NCBI GenBank assembly: GCA_022711435.1
Contig: JAKLFB010000037.1
Coordinates: 1-55,975, forward strand
Direction: 5' to 3'
Length of the DNA: 55,975 bases
Source of the DNA: Verrucomicrobiota bacterium
GTDB lineage: Bacteria; Verrucomicrobiota; Verrucomicrobiia; Limisphaerales; UBA1319
Positions 24,705 through 36,091 of the stretch are shown one piece after another. Numbering within the stretch: position 1 is the first letter of the stretch; each line of letters starts with the position of its first letter. A program made the translations under genes and the position numbers. Below the pieces are notes generated by a model. That model was given only the letters and a program-made list of their open reading frames with translations. It did no database searches and had not been told where the DNA came from.

Positions 24705-26120
24705 CTACTTCCTCTTCAGCTTCGGGCCGGCAGGGGTGTCCTCGATGAGCCAGCCCTGGTCTTTGAGCGCGGTGCGGAGGGCGTCGGCCCGGGTGAAATC
24801 GCGATTTTTGCGGGCGGCCTGGCGCTCGGCCAGAAGCGCCTGGATTTCCGGGGGCGCCTCGGCGGCCGCCCGGGCCCCGATCCCCAGGACGCTGTCGATC
24901 CGATCCCAGGCGGCCAAGCCGGCTGCGGCTTCGACAGGCGAGATCGATTCCTCGCTCAGGCGCCGGTTCTGGCGGCGGATCCATTCGAACACGGCCGCCC
25001 AGCCGGCCGACGCGTTGAGGTCGCCGTCGAGGGCGCGGGTGAACTCGTCGATCAAGGCCGGATCGGGCTCGGCGTTCTGGCTCGCGGCGCGGTCGCGGAG
25101 CTTGCCGATGCACTCGTCGATGCGGGCGAGGGCGGCGCGGGCGCCCTGCAGGCCCTCGAAAGTGAAGTTGAAGGGCTCGCGGTAATGGGCGGCGAGGAGC
25201 AGGTAGCGGATCTCGCGTCCGGAATAGCCGCGGGCGACCAGATCGCGCAGCGTGAAGAAATTGCCGAGCGACTTGGCCATCTTTTGGCCTTCGACAAGGA
25301 GATGCGCGCCGTGGAGCCAGTATTGGACGAACCGGCGGGGTGCGGCGGGATCCATGGCGCCTTCGCTCTGGGCGATCTCGTCCTCGTGATGGGGGAAGGC
25401 GAGGTCCTCGCCGCCGAGGTGGAGGTCGAAGGTTTCGCCGAGCAGCTGGCGGCTCATGGCGCTGCATTCGATGTGCCAGCCGGGCCGGCCCTCGCCCCAT
25501 GGGCTGGGCCAGAAGACATCGCCATCCTCCGGCGCCCGCGATTTCCATAGCGCGAAATCGGCGGCGGTCTCCTTGGCATATTCGTCGCTGCGAATGCGTT
25601 CGCCGGCGCGGAGATCCTCGAGGCGGATCCGGACGAGCTGCCCGTAGCGGTGGCCCCGGGCGATGTATTGCTGGATGCTGAAGTAGACGGAGCCATCGGC
25701 GGACTGGTAGGCCAGGCCGTGGGCGATGAGGCGCCGGATCAGATCGAGCATGGGCTCGATGTGCTCGGTGGCGCGCGGCAGATGGTGGGGGCGCCGGCAT
25801 CCCAGGACATCGAGGTCCTCGAGAAACGCGGCCTCGTGCCGCCGCGTGAACTCGGCCAGCGACACGCCGGCAGCCCGGACTCGAGCGATGATCTTGTCAT
25901 CGACGTCGGTGACGTTCATCACGTGCCGGACGGCGTAGCCGCGGAACTCGAGGTAGCGGCGGACCAGGTCGGCGAAGATGAATGTCCTGAAATTGCCGAT
26001 GTGCGCCAGGTCGTAGACCGTCGGCCCGCAGCAGTACATGCCGACAGCCCGCCCGGCCGGATCCAGCGGCACAAACTCCTCGATCGTTCGCGTGAGGGTG
26101 TTGAACAGCTTCAGCGCCAT
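24705..26120 (-). CDS. cysS: Cysteinyl-tRNA synthetase
   Basis: 471 residues from ATG 26120 (MALKLFN); two extra residues are possible from 26126. Motifs are complete: YCCGPTVYDLAHIGN (HIGH as HIGN, with a zinc-ligand Cys), DVDDKI, the zinc ligands in WHIECSAM and FPHHEDEIAQSE, and KMSKS as KMAKSLGNFFTLRD. The C-terminal helical anticodon domain ends in LKDQGWLIEDTPAG. It attaches cysteine to tRNA-Cys. It is convergent with cysK. Confidence 0.95.
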   Translation of the reverse strand: MALKLFNTLTRTIEEFVPLDPAGRAVGMYCCGPTVYDLAHIGNFRTFIFADLVRRYLEFRGYAVRHVMNVTDVDDKIIARVRAAGVSLAEFTRRHEAAFLEDLDVLGCRRPHHLPRATEHIEPMLDLIRRLIAHGLAYQSADGSVYFSIQQYIARGHRYGQLVRIRLEDLRAGERIRSDEYAKETAADFALWKSRAPEDGDVFWPSPWGEGRPGWHIECSAMSRQLLGETFDLHLGGEDLAFPHHEDEIAQSEGAMDPAAPRRFVQYWLHGAHLLVEGQKMAKSLGNFFTLRDLVARGYSGREIRYLLLAAHYREPFNFTFEGLQGARAALARIDECIGKLRDRAASQNAEPDPALIDEFTRALDGDLNASAGWAAVFEWIRRQNRRLSEESISPVEAAAGLAAWDRIDSVLGIGARAAAEAPPEIQALLAERQAARKNRDFTRADALRTALKDQGWLIEDTPAGPKLKRK

Positions 26121-26193
26121 ATCCAATGGCGGCCACCCTATCGCGGACGCAACCCGGATCGCAACGAGAATTCCGAACTCAAATCAGGTGTTG

Positions 26194-26490
26194 TCAGGTC
26201 ATGCGGCGGAGCCAGTAGCCGGGGCGACGACTCAGATGAGCAACTGCCACGATCCAGATCCGGTCGGGCTGCGCCGTGTAGAATAGCCGGTACGGGAACC
26301 GCGCGATTCGCCAGCTCGATGCGCGGTGCGGTTCGCGGCGCCCAGCTTCAGGGTGTGCGCGCAGATCGAGCGTGGCGGATTCGACTGCGTCAAGGAACTC
26401 GTCGCCGAGGCCCGGACATCGCCGCTCGTAATATTTAGCGGACGCGACAAGTTCGCGAGCGGCGAGCCGATGGTAGGCGACGTGCTGCAT
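26194..26490 (-). CDS. ParE/RelE-family toxin
   Basis: 98 residues. AYHRLAARELVASAKYYERR is the ParE start helix pair; LGDEFLDAVESATLDLRAHP, RRASSWRI-like turn, FPYRLFYTAQPDRIWIVAVAHLSRRPGYW complete the fold. ParE toxins poison DNA gyrase, RelE toxins cut mRNA at the ribosome; the LSRRPGYW end suits the ParE side. It is downstream of its antitoxin and overlaps it by 56 bp, so they are translated as a unit. It sits immediately outside the left repeat of the defence island. Confidence 0.82.
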   Translation of the reverse strand: MQHVAYHRLAARELVASAKYYERRCPGLGDEFLDAVESATLDLRAHPEAGRREPHRASSWRIARFPYRLFYTAQPDRIWIVAVAHLSRRPGYWLRRMT

Positions 26491-26716
26491 CGAGACGCTG
26501 GCGGGCTTCGGCTATCGCTTCCTCTGCCGGCACGGCTTCGGCCCGTCCTGTGTGGATTTCGGCCATGCGCCTGCCGATCTCCGTCTTCCAGGCGTTGGCG
26601 AGGCTTGGTGAGGCGAATCTCTCCACGCTGATCATGAGTTTTTCGGCCAGGCTCAAGCGCCGAGCAGCGGGCCACTTCATGACTTGCGCCTCGATCGTCG
26701 CGGATGCCGTCTGCAT
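26435..26716 (-). CDS. Addiction-module antitoxin component
   Basis: 93 residues from ATG 26716. PAARRLSLAEKLMISVERFA, NAWKTEIGRRMAEIHTGRAE and VPAEEAIAEARQRL follow the pattern of the putative addiction module component family (LPxxERxxLAExLxxSL, then W-x-x-EIxxR, then P-x-EE). It should bind and neutralise the toxin encoded next on the same strand. Its last 56 bases overlap the toxin gene in another frame; the last residues after DAARR are basic and unlike typical relatives. A start at 26803 would add unrelated residues and reach into the island repeat. Confidence 0.75.
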   Translation of the reverse strand: MQTASATIEAQVMKWPAARRLSLAEKLMISVERFASPSLANAWKTEIGRRMAEIHTGRAEAVPAEEAIAEARQRLDAARRLPSARRSRTCRVR

Positions 26717-26783
26717 GGAATGAACATTGGGCAAAAGAGACTTCTTGGCAAGCTCTCGATCGGTGTCGATTCGCCGCATCGAT

Positions 26784-26978
26784 CCGGTCACTCGAGGATC
26801 CAATCGACGGCAGCGGCTTCGATTTGCGCGTCCGGGCCGTCGAAGAACTGGACGGGGCCGCCCTCAGCGGACTGGCGCAGCGGCCGCCATTCGGGGGCGG
26901 CAGCCGGCTCTCCCGCCAGCCAGAGCCGGGGCCGGGCGTTGTCCGCCGGCGCGCGCTGGATGCCCAGGGCGAGCCAGC
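26784..26978. repeat. Left 195-bp island repeat: displaced 3' end of the hydrolase gene
   Basis: This segment matches 39800-39994 without gaps and with about a dozen mismatches. On the reverse strand it still encodes the end of the hydrolase found at 39804-42068: RPRLWLAGEPAAAPEWRPLR, then FFDGPDAQIEA and VDWILE, followed by the stop (TGA, reverse of 26788-26790). Nothing upstream of it matches that gene, so it is an orphaned 3' end. Most differences leave the peptide similar (N for A, E for G, A for V). It forms the left boundary of the defence island. Confidence 0.85.
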
Positions 26979-27012
26979 ATGAGGGGCCGGCCCTGGGTCT
27001 GGTGCGCCGCCT

Positions 27013-30000
27013 CTATTCCTTCTCGAACCCCTGGCTGTTGAACTTTAGGGTGCGGCAGTTCTCAGTCACCGTCCGCACGACGTTTTCCGGCACCCCAGTC
27101 GAAATCTCAGCCTCGATTTCAAGCGTCACCGTCACTTTGGCGCCGAGCAAGCCCGCCACGTGCGCAATGACCTCATCGGCAATTCGGCCCGCGTCCCGGC
27201 CCACCCGGGCTGGGTCCAGTGTCGCGGTCCCATGGAAGCGCTTCGGCGCTACGGGCGGCGCCAGTTTCTTCTCGTCCGGTATGATGCCTGGCCCTGATTG
27301 CGCAATCCCGCCGCCGCCCGTTGACGGCTGAGTTGTGCTGCCCGTGGTGGCCGGTGCCTCGGCCGTCAGCTGGCACTGGGCCGCTTCCGGCTTCACCAGC
27401 AAGCCCATCGGATTCTCTTGATCCAGCCCTGCGTGCCGCCCGCCTTGCAGACCCCGGTAACGCGCGGCAGCCTCGTCGTAACTCTCCGCGTAAGCGAATG
27501 AATCCTGGAACCAGGTCAGAAGCCCCAGCCCGCTGCAGATGGCCTCGACCAGCACGCCCGTGTCCCGCAGCCTCGGCAGATACAGGTAGCGGGCGAAGTC
27601 CTCCGTGAGCTGCTGGATCGAGACGTGGCCGCCTCGCCAGAGAGGGATCTGATCCAGTTCGAGGCGCAACCGGCTGGCCGCCAGACCGGAGATCAGGAGT
27701 TCGTCGTTGCGCAGCTTCTTGCTGGCCCTTAGCGCCAGCGCGTCCTGGCCGGTCAGCCGGAACGCTTGCCACTCGATGTCCGCCTGGGGGGAACATTGCG
27801 TCGGCACAATCAGCCATTGGTACGTTTCCGGCAGCCGCGCCGCCACCGCACTGCTGGCGTTCTCCTTCTGCGTGATCGCCTGCTTCCGCTGGTGCGGATC
27901 CAGGTTCAGCGTCTCCGCTTCCTCCACGATGGAACTCCAGGCCAGGCACCGCCGCACCGCTTCATCCAAATCCTGTAATCGGGTCTTGTCCGCCGCCAGG
28001 AACACCAGCGTATTCCGGTAAATGCGCGGGGCCGTCCCCCGGTTTTGCAGCAACTCTTGCGCCGCTGCCACCGCCGGGCTGGTTGCGTCCTTGGTATGCG
28101 GATACTCGATCCCGAACACGACCAGTCGTGCGTCTTTGTCATCCGGCACATCGCTCGAGGAGCGCGGTAGCGGATGCACCCGGCTGAAGTCCCCCGTCTT
28201 CCGCAGGTCATTCCGCAGCCACTTGCCCACCTCTTCCGCCACGGCATCCGGGTTGCCCTTCAACTGTTCGGCCCGGTCATCTGCCAGTTTCGTCACCGTC
28301 GGCTGGGTGGAATACCAATAGCGCACCGAATCCTGGTACAGGAACGTCGCCGCGCTGCTCAGCCGCCGCAGCGCATCGCCAAAGATCGCCGGGGACTCGC
28401 CCGGCAGCACGCACCCCAGCTTGATCCGCCGGTCTTCCAATCCCTTATTGGCCGCCTTGGCCGTCGGTGCGGACCCCAGATACACCGTCCGGGCCACCCG
28501 CCGGCACGCCGAATACTTGCCCAGGTTGGGCGTGTCCGAATCGATCCGCAGCGGCGCCGAGTTGGGGCCGTCCACGTCCTTCTCGATCACTGGCACCCAG
28601 TTGTCCGAGAGATACCGCGTCAGTTCAAATTGCACCCGCGGATCGTCAATCGGCACGTTCGACGGCAGGATGAGCGGCCCCCGGTCGCCCGTCTTCCACA
28701 GGCTGTGGATTACCGCCGCCATCAGCCGCAGCACGCCGCGTGTCCGCTGGAACTTCACCAGCGTGGACCAGTCGCTATAGAGCCGGTCGAACACTTCGGG
28801 ATGAATCGGGTAGGCCGCCTTCAGCCGCTTCTCGTAATCGCTGTCGCGGCACTCGAGCGGGAACTCCTGCTGTTGCGTCCGGTAAAGGTCGAAGAACGCC
28901 CGTGCCACGGTGTCCCGTGCCAGGAATTGCTCCTGCTCGACCAGCGGCTCGAACAGACGCCGCCGCACAATCTCGAAGCCCTCTTCGGCGCTCGCCGGGC
29001 GCCACGACGCCTCGACCCGGCCGATGGCGTTGCGTAGGCGGTCCAGGGCCGCCCGGCCCCGCTCGCCGCCGACCTCGATGTCATCCGTTTGCGTGTGCGG
29101 CGATCCCGTGCTGTCGGATGCCGGCAAGCTCACCACCAGCAGGCAGTGCTTGGCCAGCTTGGCGGACTCGGTCAGTGCTTGGGCAAAGGTGAAATGCGTC
29201 TCGAAACTGCCCCCCGGCAGGTCCCCCTGGTCATGCAGCTGGCGGGCGTAGGCCACCCACTCGTCCACCAGTATCATGCACGGCGCGTGTTCGTTGAACA
29301 AATCCCGCATCCGGTCGCCCGGACTCGTGGCCCGCTCGTCATCCGCCCTAATCTTGGCGTAAGCCGACTTGCCCCCCAGTTGCCAGGCCATCTCACCCCA
29401 CAGCGTATGCACCACCGTGCCGTCGGGCTTCACCACTGGGTTGCCCGGCGAGAGCTTGTTGCCCACCAGCACCACCCGTTTCACTTTGCCGGGAATGCTC
29501 GTTTCATCCGCCAGCTTTAGGACTTCATCCACTCCCAGCAGTTCGCCCGCTGGCGTGCCGGAGAACAGGTGGTAAAGGGCCAGCATCGAGTGCGTCTTGC
29601 CCCCGCCGAAGTTCGTCTGGAGCTGCACCACCGGATCGCCCCCGCTGCCGCCCAGCCGTTGAATCGCCCCGGCCAGCAGTCCCTTCAGGCTCTCGGTCAG
29701 AAACGTCCGCCGGAAGAACTCGACCGGCCTCCGGTATTCATCCGATCCTTCCCCGAGGTGGACCTGCCAAAGATCCGCTGCAAACTCGGCCTGCTGGTAT
29801 TTCCCGCTCGCCACGTCCTTGTGCGGATTCACCACTTCCCGCCATGCCTTCAGCCCGGTCTGGACATGGATTTCCACTGTGCTGCCCGCTGCCTTGCGTT
29901 TCTCGCTCCGCACCTGCTCGTCGAAACGCACCCGGAGCAGCTCCATCTTCATCTTCTCGACATCGTCCGCTTGCGCTGCCGACACCGCCGCCAGCAGCCG

Positions 30001-30354
30001 CGCTGCGCTGTCCAGCGCCCGGTAGGCATCATCCGTGCTGAACGGCCGCTGGTGCGCCCACCGGTTCCGCACCTCGCGCAATTCGCTCACCAGTGTTCGC
30101 TCTGCGTGCCCGAGCGTCTTGCGGAACAGGTCATTCCACTGGTTCCACATCGTGACCAGGATGGCGGCGGCATCCCACTGCGGTTTGTCCGGCGTGCCCA
30201 TGAGCTGCAATTGCACGTCCGCCAAGCTCTTACGCGTCTCCGCAAACCAGTCCTGTGCATCGGTCGCTTTCAATTCACGCTCCACGAACGGGCACAATCC
30301 CGCCGTCAGGAGTTCGAGCATCTTGCCGACCCGTTCATGATTGGTGATGGCCAT
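27013..30354 (-). CDS. HEPN (Swt1-like)-DUF499 AAA+ ATPase, defence island
   Basis: 1113 residues. Residues 1-125 form a Swt1-like HEPN domain, with the RNase motif R-x4-H as RNRWAH (96-101). The DUF499 (COG1483) ATPase follows: Walker A NFGGGKTHS (about 248-256), Walker B CMILVDEW (359-366), and the large mixed C-terminal part to the end. In defence islands, DUF499 ATPases are paired with DUF1156 methylases and SNF2 helicases, as here. Likely role: an ATP-driven switch or effector with RNA-cleaving potential. A C-terminal segment includes a Thr/Gly-rich linker (STTQPSTGGGG) before a last alpha/beta domain. It is the last gene of the leftward operon, 3 bp after DUF4276. Confidence 0.85.
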   Translation of the reverse strand: MAITNHERVGKMLELLTAGLCPFVERELKATDAQDWFAETRKSLADVQLQLMGTPDKPQWDAAAILVTMWNQWNDLFRKTLGHAERTLVSELREVRNRWAHQRPFSTDDAYRALDSAARLLAAVSAAQADDVEKMKMELLRVRFDEQVRSEKRKAAGSTVEIHVQTGLKAWREVVNPHKDVASGKYQQAEFAADLWQVHLGEGSDEYRRPVEFFRRTFLTESLKGLLAGAIQRLGGSGGDPVVQLQTNFGGGKTHSMLALYHLFSGTPAGELLGVDEVLKLADETSIPGKVKRVVLVGNKLSPGNPVVKPDGTVVHTLWGEMAWQLGGKSAYAKIRADDERATSPGDRMRDLFNEHAPCMILVDEWVAYARQLHDQGDLPGGSFETHFTFAQALTESAKLAKHCLLVVSLPASDSTGSPHTQTDDIEVGGERGRAALDRLRNAIGRVEASWRPASAEEGFEIVRRRLFEPLVEQEQFLARDTVARAFFDLYRTQQQEFPLECRDSDYEKRLKAAYPIHPEVFDRLYSDWSTLVKFQRTRGVLRLMAAVIHSLWKTGDRGPLILPSNVPIDDPRVQFELTRYLSDNWVPVIEKDVDGPNSAPLRIDSDTPNLGKYSACRRVARTVYLGSAPTAKAANKGLEDRRIKLGCVLPGESPAIFGDALRRLSSAATFLYQDSVRYWYSTQPTVTKLADDRAEQLKGNPDAVAEEVGKWLRNDLRKTGDFSRVHPLPRSSSDVPDDKDARLVVFGIEYPHTKDATSPAVAAAQELLQNRGTAPRIYRNTLVFLAADKTRLQDLDEAVRRCLAWSSIVEEAETLNLDPHQRKQAITQKENASSAVAARLPETYQWLIVPTQCSPQADIEWQAFRLTGQDALALRASKKLRNDELLISGLAASRLRLELDQIPLWRGGHVSIQQLTEDFARYLYLPRLRDTGVLVEAICSGLGLLTWFQDSFAYAESYDEAAARYRGLQGGRHAGLDQENPMGLLVKPEAAQCQLTAEAPATTGSTTQPSTGGGGIAQSGPGIIPDEKKLAPPVAPKRFHGTATLDPARVGRDAGRIADEVIAHVAGLLGAKVTVTLEIEAEISTGVPENVVRTVTENCRTLKFNSQGFEKE

Positions 30355-30357
30355 AGG

Positions 30358-30921
30358 TTACTCCGTTTCTGCGCTTAGACGGGACAGACCGCTGCAGAAT
30401 ACCCGGAAGCTCTTGGATCGGTTGGCCGCCGAACTCGTGGGCATGCTTCGTCCCATGCGCCTTGCGCCCTCTATCTTGCGGAAGTCCGGCACCAAGCGGC
30501 CGAGCTCTTGGGCGGCGTTCGTCAGGCGGTCAGGGTCGGCAAACTTGGGTTTGGCAGCGCGCTTGACCAGAGCAGGAAACTGAAACGCCTCCGCCAACGC
30601 CGCGGGTGCGCCAAGATGCCAAGATTCCAATTCTTGGCAGACAATCCGCACCAGCGAATCCTCGCGCTTCCCTTCCTGGCAGAGGGCAGTCAAACGATTC
30701 TTCACGACCCTGCAGTCCGCCCCGTGGTTATCTCGCAGGACGACAAACCGGACGCCGGGTTCACGCCACGCCCTGAGCTTGCGTGGGATGCTAGCCTCCA
30801 AGTCCTTGGTTCCTTCATGTCTCACGCACAAGAATGGGAGCTTGGGGAAGGCCCTTGGCAAGTACTCCTCGAGGAAAGCCTTCATGGAGAGTTCCTCAAG
30901 AAGAAATATTACGCGGCCCAT
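30358..30921 (-). CDS. DUF4276 family protein (TOPRIM-like), partner of the AAA ATPase
   Basis: 187 residues from ATG 30921. VIFLLEELSMKAFLEEYLPR carries the Glu-rich first motif of DUF4276, then CVRHEGTKDLEASIPRKLRA, then FVVLRDNHGADCRVVKNRL, then RIVCQELESWHLG and a Phe/Arg-rich end. The fold is regarded as TOPRIM-like, i.e. a metal-dependent nuclease fold. In relatives that I recall, the second motif is RDQD; here it is RDNH, so the second Asp is replaced. The start is 1 bp past the stop of the AAA ATPase, so they are co-translated. ATPase plus TOPRIM pairs recall OLD and PARIS-type defence. The partner's residues appear intact. Confidence 0.8.
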   Translation of the reverse strand: MGRVIFLLEELSMKAFLEEYLPRAFPKLPFLCVRHEGTKDLEASIPRKLRAWREPGVRFVVLRDNHGADCRVVKNRLTALCQEGKREDSLVRIVCQELESWHLGAPAALAEAFQFPALVKRAAKPKFADPDRLTNAAQELGRLVPDFRKIEGARRMGRSMPTSSAANRSKSFRVFCSGLSRLSAETE

Positions 30922-30922
30922 A

Positions 30923-32116
30923 TTACCACGCCCCTTTGAAGATGCCTTGCCGCCAAAGCGCGCCGGGGAGATCGCCCTCGGCGACAAGCCCCTTCAGGAT
31001 CTCTGAATCGGCGGCACGATGGATCTTCGTATACCCGTCCTTCTTGGCGAGCCAGTATACCTCATCCAGATTGAGACCATTGAGGAATTCCGGGGAGTGC
31101 GTGGAAACAAAAACCTGTCCACCGCGAGCCGCATAGTCGCGGAACTCCTCGACCAGTTCCCGCAACAACTCCGGATAGAGTTGATTTTCTGGCTCCTCGA
31201 CCGCGAGCAGCGGGAAGGGCTTCGGATCGTGTAACAACACCAGATAGGCGAACATCTTGATCGTTCCGTCCGAAACATACCGGGCGATAAAAGGGTCTTT
31301 GAACGCGCCGTCTTGGAAGCGAAGCACCAGACGGCCGTCAACGGTCGGTTCTGCCGCGACCTTTGAGACACCAGGGACCCGTCGTTTCATGGCCTCCAAG
31401 ATCGCACTGAATCGGTCCGAGTGGTGGTCGTGAAGAAACTGTGCAACCTGTGCGACATTATCACCACGCGTCGAAAGGTGCTCCGCGTAACCCTCTTCCG
31501 CACTTGGGCGCGCATCGGCGATGTGAAAATCGGATATGTGCCAGTTCTCGATCAGACCGCGGAATTCCGCCACAACGCGAAACTCCTTGAACTGACCCAA
31601 CCCCTTGATTGCAAGGACGGTCGGCTCGTCCAGCACATGTTCCTTGCGTTGCTCCACGGCGCCCGGTTCGCCGTACACCGATTCGTTGGTGATGGCGGTG
31701 CCTCGGCCTCGCGAAAAGTCCACGAAGTGCCATGGCTGACCCCGCTGGCCGCGCCGGAACTTCAGGATCTCCCTGTCCACGACAGCCGTTCCACCTTCCT
31801 GGGTCACCGACAACTCATAGGTGGCCAAACGCCCGCCGGTTTCGCGGAACTTGATCGCGATGGAGATCGGCCCATCCGAGTCGCGACTGACCAACTCCTT
31901 GAAACCACCGCGTTTGCTGACCGCTTTTGCGACATTCTGAGCAAGCGCATCTTTAAGAAACGTGAATACATCGAAAAGCGTGGATTTGCCGGAGCCGTTC
32001 TCGCCGACCAATACGGCGAGGCGGAGAATCCTGGGCACTACCGCATGTTTGAAGACCCGGTAATTCCGGATCTCGATGCTCTCGATTTGCATCCTCTGCA
32101 CATCCATAGGTTTCAT
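30923..32116 (-). CDS. AAA family ATPase (AAA_21, SMC/ABC-like), defence-associated
   Basis: 397 residues. IESIEIRNYRVFKHA opens the ABC/SMC-like ATPase, Walker A is VGENGSGKSTL (38-46), a signature-like loop is YVSDGTIKMFAYLVL, Walker B is PLLAVEEPENQLYPELL, and the switch His is in VFVSTHSPEFLNGL. This arrangement is typical for AAA_21 proteins in toxin or defence pairs, where the ATPase senses an intruder and controls the partner, here the DUF4276 protein. It starts 76 bp after the methylase stop, the only sizeable gap in the island operon, and that gap holds a 16-bp inverted repeat. Confidence 0.85.
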   Translation of the reverse strand: MKPMDVQRMQIESIEIRNYRVFKHAVVPRILRLAVLVGENGSGKSTLFDVFTFLKDALAQNVAKAVSKRGGFKELVSRDSDGPISIAIKFRETGGRLATYELSVTQEGGTAVVDREILKFRRGQRGQPWHFVDFSRGRGTAITNESVYGEPGAVEQRKEHVLDEPTVLAIKGLGQFKEFRVVAEFRGLIENWHISDFHIADARPSAEEGYAEHLSTRGDNVAQVAQFLHDHHSDRFSAILEAMKRRVPGVSKVAAEPTVDGRLVLRFQDGAFKDPFIARYVSDGTIKMFAYLVLLHDPKPFPLLAVEEPENQLYPELLRELVEEFRDYAARGGQVFVSTHSPEFLNGLNLDEVYWLAKKDGYTKIHRAADSEILKGLVAEGDLPGALWRQGIFKGAW

Positions 32117-32141
32117 AAGCTATTCCATTTTGGATTTGCGG

Positions 32142-32192
32142 TTTTGGATTTTGGATTCGGCGCCGTCCGCTTCGGCAATCCAAAATCCAAAA
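32142..32192. terminator. Perfect 16-bp inverted repeat between methylase and AAA ATPase genes
   Basis: TTTTGGATTTTGGATT (32142-32157) and AATCCAAAATCCAAAA (32177-32192) pair perfectly around a 19-base GC-rich loop. It starts directly at the methylase stop and reads the same on both strands. Both arms are made of a TTTTGGATT-type unit repeated twice, and further TTTTGGATT copies lie just to the left (32128-32137), so it may be a dispersed repeat of the REP type. In RNA it would be a strong but AT-rich stem ending in U on the leftward transcript; it may end or process the message. Confidence 0.5.
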
Positions 32193-35084
<2,892 letters not shown>

Positions 35085-35089
35085 GCCAT

Positions 35090-36091
35090 TCACCGTTTCA
35101 TAAGTGTTTTTAGCTCTTCCAGGGAGTAAATGCCACCGTTAGGCCTCGATTCCAGCATGCGGTGGCAATTTGGGCAGAGGGGGGCAAGATTGGCGAGGGC
35201 TTGTGCGAGTGTGAGCCAACGTCCATTCCGAGGGTAATCTGCCAGCCGTTTGAGGTGGTGAATCTCAACAATCTCACGGCGAGTCGGCACCCGTGGGCAC
35301 CAACGGCAAACCGAGCAATGAAGCTTGCCGTCTTTGGCGAGGCTACGAAAATACTCGCGCGCTTCGCCCAGCAATCGCTGGCAACGGGCTCGTCGCGCCG
35401 TGGCAATCTTCAATTCGCGACCTTCCTGGAATGAAATCAATTCGTTCAGATCGGCAGCTTCGAAGCCATCATTTATCAACTGCGTTCCTGGAGCGAAGGG
35501 GAGTTGGGCGACGGGCCAGCCACCTTTAAACTCCTCAATGACCGCAAGGGTTATGAGATAGCGGCGCAGAATTACGTATGGAATATCCGAGCCCAGCTGG
35601 ATATGTCGACCGTCCCACCTGGGGAACGAAGGGCCGGGCAGGCGGTTTGCGACACCATTCTTCTCATGGTCGTCCAAGTTCGGACGCAGCCAGAAACCGA
35701 CATCATCCACGTGGTTACTGTTGAAAGTCGCGCGCTGGGTGTTAGGGGTGGCGAACTCCAAGCCTTTGACTCGCCGTCCGAATATGATGACACGTTCGCA
35801 GGAAGCTTGCTTTCCCTTGCGCTCAAGTCGAATTTGCAGATGGAAAACTGCCGAACCAGAGAATACCAAGCGGAGTTTTTGCTCACGCTTGGCTTCCCAC
35901 TCCTGGTCCCAATCGGCTTCACGGTCGTATCTATGGTGAATGCCAAAATCATCGTTGCTATGCCAATCGAACAATTTGGCAGAGGCTACGAGATCGCGAT
36001 AGAGTCCTCGAAGTGCCATGAGTTCAGTGGTTTTCTTGCGAAACGAGCGGCCTGTACGGTCGCGCTGTTGGACGATGACGGGTCTCTTCAT
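35090..36091 (-). CDS. HNH endonuclease
   Basis: 333 residues, overlapping the helicase stop by ATGA. The last 100 residues form the HNH domain: HCSVCRWCP (first zinc pair), REIVEIHHLKRLADYP (catalytic His of the HNH beta-beta-alpha), LANLAPLCPNCHRMLES (second Cys pair and final His). The first 230 residues are a separate domain with many aromatic and basic residues and a GRHIQLGSDIPYVILRRYLI segment, perhaps for DNA binding or target choice; I could not match it to a family. With the methylase and helicase it likely makes the DNA break, provided that the host DNA is unmethylated. Confidence 0.85.
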   Translation of the reverse strand: MKRPVIVQQRDRTGRSFRKKTTELMALRGLYRDLVASAKLFDWHSNDDFGIHHRYDREADWDQEWEAKREQKLRLVFSGSAVFHLQIRLERKGKQASCERVIIFGRRVKGLEFATPNTQRATFNSNHVDDVGFWLRPNLDDHEKNGVANRLPGPSFPRWDGRHIQLGSDIPYVILRRYLITLAVIEEFKGGWPVAQLPFAPGTQLINDGFEAADLNELISFQEGRELKIATARRARCQRLLGEAREYFRSLAKDGKLHCSVCRWCPRVPTRREIVEIHHLKRLADYPRNGRWLTLAQALANLAPLCPNCHRMLESRPNGGIYSLEELKTLMKR

